This document shows, piece after piece, positions 58,725 through 64,000 of a stretch of DNA of 64,000 nucleotides (positions are counted from its first letter, which is position 1; each line of letters starts with the position of its first letter). The notes under the pieces are model-generated. The model was given only the letters and a program-made list of their open reading frames with translations, did no database searches and was not told the DNA's origin. Made by a program: the position numbers and the translations under genes. Origin of the DNA: an uncultured Pseudomonadales bacterium (GTDB lineage: Bacteria > Pseudomonadota > Gammaproteobacteria > Pseudomonadales > Azotimanducaceae); assembly GCA_958296295.1 (NCBI GenBank), contig OY282460.1:868001-932000 (forward strand). The letters are read 5' to 3'.

Positions 58725-60262
58725 GGGTGTGCGACGTTTTAGTGCGCGGGGGCTGCGAGCGGGTTTGGGGAGTCATCGCGATTCCCAAGTAAGCTGAGGG
58801 TATGTACAACCGCAGCGAAGGGAATCGCGATGACGGAAGAGATGTTGGCGCAGGACGCGCTGGAGCGCAAGAAGGCGTGGGCTTTTCTGGAGGCGGCGGT
58901 GCGGCTGCTGCTGTTGTCGTCGCCGGAGTTCCGGGAGCTTTGCCGGGAGGTTCTGGGCGGCGGGCGGGGGTTCCGGGAGTTCGAGCTGGACCTGCGGGGC
59001 GCGCTGCTTGGCGGCGCGGCGGCGGGGGTTTCGGAGAATCTGTCGGCGCTGGACGCGGAGTCCGGGGCGCCGGCGTGCGGGGCTTGCGGCTCGGCGATGG
59101 TCCGGCGCGGCACGCGCTCGACGGCGCCGCTGTCGCTGCTCGGCCTTCTGACGCTGCGGCGCGGCTACTGGACGTGCGGGTGCTCGAAGGGCGGGCGGCA
59201 TGTTCTGGACGAGGTGCTGGGGATCGCGGGACGGGACGGCGTGCGGGGAACGCCGGCGGTGCTGTGGGCGCTGGCGGAGCTGGCGTCGGAGACGAGCTTC
59301 GCGAAGGCGGCGGCGCGCCTTTGGCGGCTGGCCGGCGTCGTGGCGACGGCGAAGCGGACGGAGCGGGCCGCGAAGCAGGTCGGGTGCGAGATCACGGCGT
59401 GGGACGAGTCGGCGCCGACGCTGCGCGAAGCGCCGGCGGAGACGATGTGCTGCAGCCCGGACGGCACGGGGGTGCCGGTGGTGCGGCGGGACGCGGGGAC
59501 GGCGGAGGACGGCCGGCCGTCGAAGACGCGGGAGGCGAAGGTGGCGGTGTTCCACACGGCGGAGCGCCGCAACGCGAAGACCGGCCTGCCGGAGCGGGAC
59601 GCGGGTTCGGCGCGGCACACGGCGGCGATCGACAGCGCGGCGTCGAGGGACGTGGACGCGGAGCCGTCGGCGTTCGCGCGGCGGCTCTGGCGGGCCGCGG
59701 AGCGGTTCGGGTTCGCGGCGGCGAAGCGGCAGGTGGTCGTCGCCGACGGCGCGAAGTGGATCTGGAACGCCGCCGCGGAACTGTTCCCGAACGCCGTTTG
59801 CATAGTGGACATCTGGCACGCGAGGGAGCGGCTCTGGGAAGTGGGGCGCTCGGTGTACGGCGCCGGCACGGAGCTGTGCCGGGCGTGGTCGGAGAAGGTC
59901 TGCGCGGCGCTCTCCGAGGGGCGCGTGGACGATGTGCTGCGGGAACCGCGCCGGCACGCCGGCGACAAGACGGCCGACCAGTGCGTCGGATACGTGGAGA
60001 ACAACCGGAGCCGGATGCGCTACCCCGCGTACCGGGCGATGGGGCTGCTCATCGGTTCGGGCATGGTCGAAAGCTCCTGCCGGACGCTGGTCGGGGAGCG
60101 ACTGAAGTGCTCCGGCATGCGCTGGAGCCGGGCCGGCGCGAACGACGTCATGGCGTTGCGCTCCTGCGTCCGCGACGAACGGTACGACGACTTCTGGCGC
60201 CGTCGGCGCAAACCGCCGCCAATGGCCGCCTGACGGCTCGCGCACTAAAACGTCGCACACCC
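58725..60262 (+). mobile_element. complete ISKra4-family-like insertion sequence
   Basis: A 1538-bp element with perfect 24-bp terminal inverted repeats (58725-58748 and 60239-60262, starting GGGTGTGCGACGTTTT). It is flanked by a 9-bp target duplication CTTCCCGGT (58716-58724 and 60263-60271). It carries one transposase gene. Identical ends and intact coding show a recent insertion, which separated the vapBC promoter region from sequence upstream. Confidence 0.92.
58830..60233 (+). CDS. ISKra4-type transposase
   Basis: 467 aa from ATG 58830. A zinc-finger-like segment (CGACGSAMVRRGTRST and CGCSKGG), the DGTGVPVVRRD catalytic Asp motif, VADGAKWIWN with VDIWHARERLWEV, and the IGSGMVESSCRTLVGERLKCSGMRWSRAGAN motif near the C-terminus fit the ISKra4 DDE transposases. 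The frame is uninterrupted, with a very strong GC-ending codon bias. Confidence 0.85.
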   Translation: MTEEMLAQDALERKKAWAFLEAAVRLLLLSSPEFRELCREVLGGGRGFREFELDLRGALLGGAAAGVSENLSALDAESGAPACGACGSAMVRRGTRSTAPLSLLGLLTLRRGYWTCGCSKGGRHVLDEVLGIAGRDGVRGTPAVLWALAELASETSFAKAAARLWRLAGVVATAKRTERAAKQVGCEITAWDESAPTLREAPAETMCCSPDGTGVPVVRRDAGTAEDGRPSKTREAKVAVFHTAERRNAKTGLPERDAGSARHTAAIDSAASRDVDAEPSAFARRLWRAAERFGFAAAKRQVVVADGAKWIWNAAAELFPNAVCIVDIWHARERLWEVGRSVYGAGTELCRAWSEKVCAALSEGRVDDVLREPRRHAGDKTADQCVGYVENNRSRMRYPAYRAMGLLIGSGMVESSCRTLVGERLKCSGMRWSRAGANDVMALRSCVRDERYDDFWRRRRKPPPMAA

Positions 60263-60270
60263 CTTCCCGG

Positions 60271-60293
60271 TATATGTATTGAAAATATGTATC
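60271..60293 (+). promoter_or_regulatory. repeat motif in the vapBC promoter region
   Basis: TATATGTAT (60271-60279) and AATATGTAT (60284-60292) are near copies 13 bp apart, 50-70 bp upstream of the vapB ATG. They could be VapB binding sites overlapping the promoter. The IS target duplication ends within the first copy. Confidence 0.35.
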
Positions 60294-60341
60294 AGCCCTG
60301 CTATGTTCTGCGCCTATCCCATAGGCTTCGCAGGAGCGAAG

Positions 60342-60617
60342 ATGGAACGCAAGAACACAACCCTTCCTGAGCGCAAGTTCGCACGGGTGTTCATGACCGG
60401 GAACTCGCAAGCGGTGCGTCTGCCCCGGGAGTTTCGCTTCAAGACGGACCGAGTCGCCATTCGGCGCGAGGGCGGCAACGTGATTCTCAGCCCTCCCTAC
60501 AAGGATTGGGCGGACTACTTCGAGACTGCCCCTCGCATTGGAGATGACTTCGTGGCCGCGATGGAGGAAATGCGCCGCAATCCGTTGCCTTTGGAGGAGA
60601 GGGAGACGTTCGATTGA
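60342..60617 (+). CDS. vapB: VapB-type antitoxin (AbrB/SpoVT family)
   Basis: 91 aa from ATG 60342 with AGGAG 7 bp upstream. The swapped-hairpin DNA-binding motif ARVFMTGNSQAVRLPREFRF is typical of VapB/MazE. The C-terminal tail (DWADYFETAPRIGDDFVAAME) would occupy the toxin active site. It represses its own operon with VapC. TGA overlaps the vapC start. Confidence 0.92.
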   Translation: MERKNTTLPERKFARVFMTGNSQAVRLPREFRFKTDRVAIRREGGNVILSPPYKDWADYFETAPRIGDDFVAAMEEMRRNPLPLEERETFD

Positions 60618-61018
60618 AGGCCATGCTCGACACCAACACGTGCATATACGCGATGTCAGCAGCTGCGGGTTTCCAACCCAAGCTGCCTTTGCGGGACTGC
60701 GTCATCTCCATAGTGGTACTTGGGGAACTAGAGTTCGGCGTGCTGCGATCGAGGCGTGTGGACCACAATCGTGACGCCTTGGATCAGTGGCTTGCGGCAG
60801 TGCAGGTGATGGACATGAATAGCGAGGTCGCACGGCACTATGGGAGGATTAGGACCAACTTGGCGGCAGTCGGTGCGCTGATAGGCCCCAACGACCTGTG
60901 GATAGCTGCTCATGCTGTGTCGCTCGGCCTGCCGCTGATCACCCACAACCTTCGCGAGTTCGCACGTGTGCAAGACCTGTCCGTCGAAACCTGGATGCAG
61001 CAACCTCCGAGACGCTGA
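60614..61018 (+). CDS. vapC: VapC-type PIN-domain ribonuclease toxin
   Basis: 134 aa from a TTG overlapping vapB; an ATG at 60623 (MLDTNTCIYAM) is the usual family start. The four acidic PIN residues are seen in LDTNTC, VLGELEFGV, GPNDLWIAAHA and the preceding helix. VapC cleaves RNA, commonly initiator tRNA. The pair is intact. Confidence 0.92.
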   Translation: MKAMLDTNTCIYAMSAAAGFQPKLPLRDCVISIVVLGELEFGVLRSRRVDHNRDALDQWLAAVQVMDMNSEVARHYGRIRTNLAAVGALIGPNDLWIAAHAVSLGLPLITHNLREFARVQDLSVETWMQQPPRR

Positions 61019-61045
61019 TATGCGCGAGCCGAAAGCCAACCGCGG

Positions 61046-62452
61046 TTACGGTTCCTTGAGCTGCGTCTTGGCGATGCGTTCGAGGGTCGTCAGGCGCAAC
61101 TCGTTCTCCACGGTTGCGTATTCCGGCAAGCCTGCCAAGTTGCGAGTCTCGCGCGGGTCCGCGTGGCGGTCGAACAGCAGGTAGCTCTTGCCGTCGCTGT
61201 TCAACGCCATCTTCCAGTCCCGCGTCATCAGCATGAACTCGCCGCGGAACTCGGAAAGCGCGTTGTCTCGATGGGGCGCGTCGGCGGATGCCAAAGCGGG
61301 GCATAGCGACTGCGCGAATTGCCGATGCTCGAGTTCGCCGCCAGCGAGTTCCACCAGCGTTGGCCCGAGGTCGCAATTCTCCGCCAGCGCGGCGCTCACC
61401 GTGCCGCCGGCGGCGGCGGTCGCCGGCGTTCGCAGGATCAGCGGCACCCGCAAAGCGCCGTCCAGGAATACCGTCTTGTAGATGAGATCCCAGTCGCCGT
61501 TCATCTCGCCGTGATCCGAGGTGAAGGCGATCACGGTGTTGTCCAGTTCCCCACGCTGCTCGATCACGCGCACGATCTGGCCGATCTGCTCGTCGATAAG
61601 CGTGACGTTGCCGGCATAATTGGCCCGCATCGCCGCGGCGTCGCTTGGCGACGCGCCGTCGCCCGGCTCGAGGTTCGGGGTGTGGCGTTCCATGTGGTAG
61701 TCCAGCCAACCTTGCGGACGTGGATGGTCTTCGGAGGGGCGCGGCACCGGCAGCGGCATCTCTTCCGGTCGATACAGGCTGGCGTAGGGTTCTGGCGCAT
61801 CCCACGGTTCGTGCGGGCCGCCGAAGCTCACCCAGCAGAACCACGGCTGATCGCGGCGATAACTTTCCAGATAGCGCTTGGCTTGCTGGCCGACATAAAC
61901 GTCTGCGTAGTCTTCGAGCGGCAGCGCGGAGGGCCGGACGACGTGCGGCTTGTTCGCGAAGCGCTCGGCGTAGTCTTCCCGGTAGGCGTCGAGCAAGCCC
62001 TTGTGCTCCCACAGGGCGGTCATGTGGCTCTGCACGTGGGCGCTCGCGCGCGGGCCGCCGATCTCGTTGACGTCGTCCAAGCCGTAGGCGTTCAGCAGGT
62101 GGGCGCGGTCGCGCAGATCGCCACGATGCGGATGCAGGTGCGTCTTGCCGAACAAGCTGGTGCGATAGCCCAAATCGCGGATGGCGCGCATCCATGTGGG
62201 CGCGTCGGCCGGCAGCGTGTAATCCACGTTGTGCCACACCGCGTTGTTGTGCGGATAGCGCCCGGTGGCGAGCGTTACCCGCGCCGGAACGCAGATCGGC
62301 GTGGTGGTGATGCACTGCGTGAAGCGCACGCCTTGCGCGGCGATGCGGTCAAGCGCCGGCGTGCGCATCCAATCCTGCGCGCAGCCGAGCGCGTCCCAGC
62401 GCTGCTGATCAGTCATCACGAAAAGAATGTTGGGTTTGTCGGAATTGCTCAT
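61046..62452 (-). CDS. sulfatase (type I, Cys-dependent)
   Basis: 468 aa from ATG 62452. NILFVMTDQQRWDALG is the N-terminal metal site, and CVPARVTLATGRY is the sulfatase signature with the Cys that is converted to formylglycine (C-x-P-A-R variant). DHGEMNGDW carries later metal ligands. No signal peptide is visible, so it is probably cytoplasmic. Choline-sulfatase-like and related enzymes release sulfate from esters; the substrate is not known. No maturation enzyme gene is in the window. Confidence 0.93.
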   Translation of the reverse strand: MSNSDKPNILFVMTDQQRWDALGCAQDWMRTPALDRIAAQGVRFTQCITTTPICVPARVTLATGRYPHNNAVWHNVDYTLPADAPTWMRAIRDLGYRTSLFGKTHLHPHRGDLRDRAHLLNAYGLDDVNEIGGPRASAHVQSHMTALWEHKGLLDAYREDYAERFANKPHVVRPSALPLEDYADVYVGQQAKRYLESYRRDQPWFCWVSFGGPHEPWDAPEPYASLYRPEEMPLPVPRPSEDHPRPQGWLDYHMERHTPNLEPGDGASPSDAAAMRANYAGNVTLIDEQIGQIVRVIEQRGELDNTVIAFTSDHGEMNGDWDLIYKTVFLDGALRVPLILRTPATAAAGGTVSAALAENCDLGPTLVELAGGELEHRQFAQSLCPALASADAPHRDNALSEFRGEFMLMTRDWKMALNSDGKSYLLFDRHADPRETRNLAGLPEYATVENELRLTTLERIAKTQLKEP

Positions 62453-62637
62453 GGCGTTCAAGCGAGGCTGTTGGCGGTGTTCGCAGCGAGAATATCGCCT
62501 TGTCCCGTATATCCTCTTCCCTGTTGTGGCGCTGCCTTGGCGTCGGCGACAGCTAATCTAGCATGGTTTCTTCGCGTCCCGCCTCGTCCCGAAAACCAGC
62601 GTCCCTCGACAGCACCGCCGGGCACGGCGGCCTTGCG

Positions 62638-63451
62638 TTAGAGCGGATTGTCGGCGATGAACCGCAACACCGCGGTCGCCAGTTCCGAGGGCTTCTCCTC
62701 TTGCAGGAAGTGCCCCGCCCCGGCGATCGTGACGTGTTCTTGGCGTTTGGCGCCCGGGATCGACTCTTGAAAACGCACGTGTTGGCCGGCGGTCACGGGG
62801 TCGCTGTCGCTGAAGGCGGTGAGGAAGGGTTTCTGCCACTGTTCCAGCGCCCGCCACGCAGCCCGGTTGGCGGCGATGGCGGGATTGTCCGGCATGATCG
62901 GCACCAAGCTCGGAAACTGACGCGCTCCCGCCATGTAGCTGTTGTCGGGAAAGGGCGCGTCGTAAGCGGCGGCCTCCGCATCGCCGACTCGTCCCGCGGT
63001 GCTGAACCGCACGATTTCGCTCACCTTGAGCAGCGGCGTTTCGGCGCAGAACTTCACCCAATGCAGGAATCCCATGCCGGATTGGTCGCCGCGCATGGCC
63101 GCGCCCATCGCATTGGCGGTCTCGTGTACCGGCAGCGTTGCGTAGTAGTCGCGCATGGCCGCGCCGATGCGGCTCGCTTGCGCGTCGTCGATGCCCTGCG
63201 CGGCCGGCAGGGCCGTGTTCGCGGCAACAATGCGGCCGAAGCGGTGGGGCTGTTCGGCCGCTGCGCGCAAGCCGATCAGCCCGCCCCAGTCTTGGCAGAC
63301 CAACGTGATGTCGCGCAAATCCAACGTTGCCAAGAAGGTCTTCAACCACTCGACGTGGCGAGCGTAGGTGTAGTCGTCGCGGCGCAACGGCTTGTCGGAA
63401 CGGCCGAACCCGATGAAGTCCGGCGCTACCACTGCGCAGGGCATTGGTCAT
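62638..63451 (-). pseudogene. haloalkane dehalogenase-like gene with internal deletion and frameshift
   Basis: An ATG at 63451 starts MTNALR, as in haloalkane dehalogenases (MxNALRTPDERF). The sequence then jumps in another frame to VVAPDFIGFGRSDKPLRRDDYTY. About 75 codons holding the HGEPSW oxyanion loop are missing. The rest is intact: nucleophile in CQDWGGLIGL, cap domain, AGAGHFLQEE with the catalytic His. An internal ATG at 63444 would give a 268-aa product without the first strand. Either a recent deletion or an assembly gap. Confidence 0.7.
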
Positions 63452-63464
63452 GGGGGGAGTTCCT

Positions 63465-64000
63465 TTAGGCCGAGGGCTCGTGGATGCGAATGGCGGCACT
63501 CCCGGCCGGCAACTCGAACACCATCCCGTCCAACGCCAGCACCGCTTCGGACGGCAAGTCACGCCTGAACACTTGCCGCAACAGGTAGTTTCTCGGCACT
63601 GGCACGAAGTGGTAGAGCGCCAGTTGGCGCACGCCAGCGCTCTCGGCCAGCGCCCCTAGCTGCGCCGCATGCGCGTGGTAGCTCGGGATGTCGGCCATGA
63701 TCTTGGCTTGGCGCGCACGCCCGGCGTTCGTTGCGCCAGCTTGCAGCGCTTGGACGATGGGCAGGGAGAGGGCGTCGTGCAATAACAAGTCCGCGTTCCT
63801 CGCCGCTCCGCGCAAGCCGTCGGTAACCACGGTATCGCCGCTGACCACCACCGACCGGCCACGGTAGTCGAAGCGGTAGCCAAATGCCGGCTGAACCGGC
63901 GAGTGATCCACCGAAAAGGCCGTGATGGTCAGATCGTCCCGCTCCAACACCACGCCGACAACAAGAGTTTCGGCTTGCAGCGGGGCCAGTTCCGGCGGCA
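63465..64000 (-). CDS. metallo-beta-lactamase-fold hydrolase, C-terminal part
   Basis: The frame is open from the window edge to 63465, so the N-terminus lies outside. VDHSPVQPAFGYRFDYRGRSVVVSGDTVV is the conserved middle strand with the SGDT motif of ribonuclease Z/lactonase-like enzymes, and YHFVPVPRNYLL is the last His motif. It stops 14 bp before the dehalogenase-like start, so the two were probably cotranscribed. Confidence 0.85.
   Translation of the reverse strand, partial: PPELAPLQAETLVVGVVLERDDLTITAFSVDHSPVQPAFGYRFDYRGRSVVVSGDTVVTDGLRGAARNADLLLHDALSLPIVQALQAGATNAGRARQAKIMADIPSYHAHAAQLGALAESAGVRQLALYHFVPVPRNYLLRQVFRRDLPSEAVLALDGMVFELPAGSAAIRIHEPSA

Overview
The window is GC-rich, gene-dense bacterial chromosome. 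A block of conserved genes (tusDCBE, serS, crcB, rarA, an ABC-2 exporter pair, trxB, aat) runs in a typical gammaproteobacterial arrangement. Together with aprMBA/sat for oxidative sulfur metabolism, a phytanoyl-CoA dioxygenase-like protein, a sulfatase, a dehalogenase relic and many defence and toxin genes, it suggests an uncultured, probably host-associated (for example sponge-associated) sulfur-oxidising gammaproteobacterium. That placement is inference from gene content.

Layout. 1-6.9 kb: a decayed gene, nadK, a PhyH-type dioxygenase, an AAA/DUF4143 ATPase, a NIPSNAP-like protein and a TPP-dependent enzyme. 6.9-9.2 kb: a restriction-modification remnant with a frameshifted methyltransferase and a TdeIII-like endonuclease. 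9.2-19.5 kb: HIT and NUDIX proteins, an ABC/FtsX/AttH-type lipoprotein module split by a hisN-like gene, a family 5 solute-binding protein and an SMP-30 lactonase. 19.6 kb: a selenocysteine tRNA (selC), followed to about 24.5 kb by an insertion zone with a GmrSD fragment, IS relics, an M48 peptidase and a HEPN two-gene module. 24.6-29.1 kb: sat facing aprM-aprB-aprA. 29.3-33.6 kb: a cation/proton antiporter, an RraA-like protein, a thioredoxin-fold fusion protein and a UGSC-family selenoprotein read through an in-frame UGA. 33.6-44.1 kb: tusDCBE, an AAA ATPase, serS-crcB-rarA-ABC, trxB, aat and an SDR.

44.2-58.4 kb is an island whose codon use looks less GC-rich. Its core is a four-gene overlapping operon: (1) a NERD, tandem kinase-like and P-loop ATPase fusion; (2) an unrecognised 606-aa protein; (3) a 1706-aa protein with a PD-(D/E)XK-like motif, a HerA/FtsK-type ATPase and a C-terminal UPF0175 antitoxin-like domain; (4) a DUF3368-type PIN toxin overlapping the end of gene 3. 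Gene sizes and order resemble DptF-DptG-DptH of phosphorothioation-dependent restriction, but no dnd/ssp modification genes are seen. A DNA methyltransferase and an HTH-ImmA/IrrE regulator lie next to it, and a copied fragment of the upstream SDR gene lies beyond it. I regard this as the best candidate for an undescribed antiphage system in the window.

58.7-64 kb: an intact IS with perfect inverted repeats and a 9-bp target duplication, a VapBC module, a sulfatase, a haloalkane dehalogenase with an internal deletion and a partial metallo-beta-lactamase-fold gene. The selC tRNA and the UGSC gene together show that selenocysteine decoding is probably active in this organism, although selA, selB and selD are not in the window.
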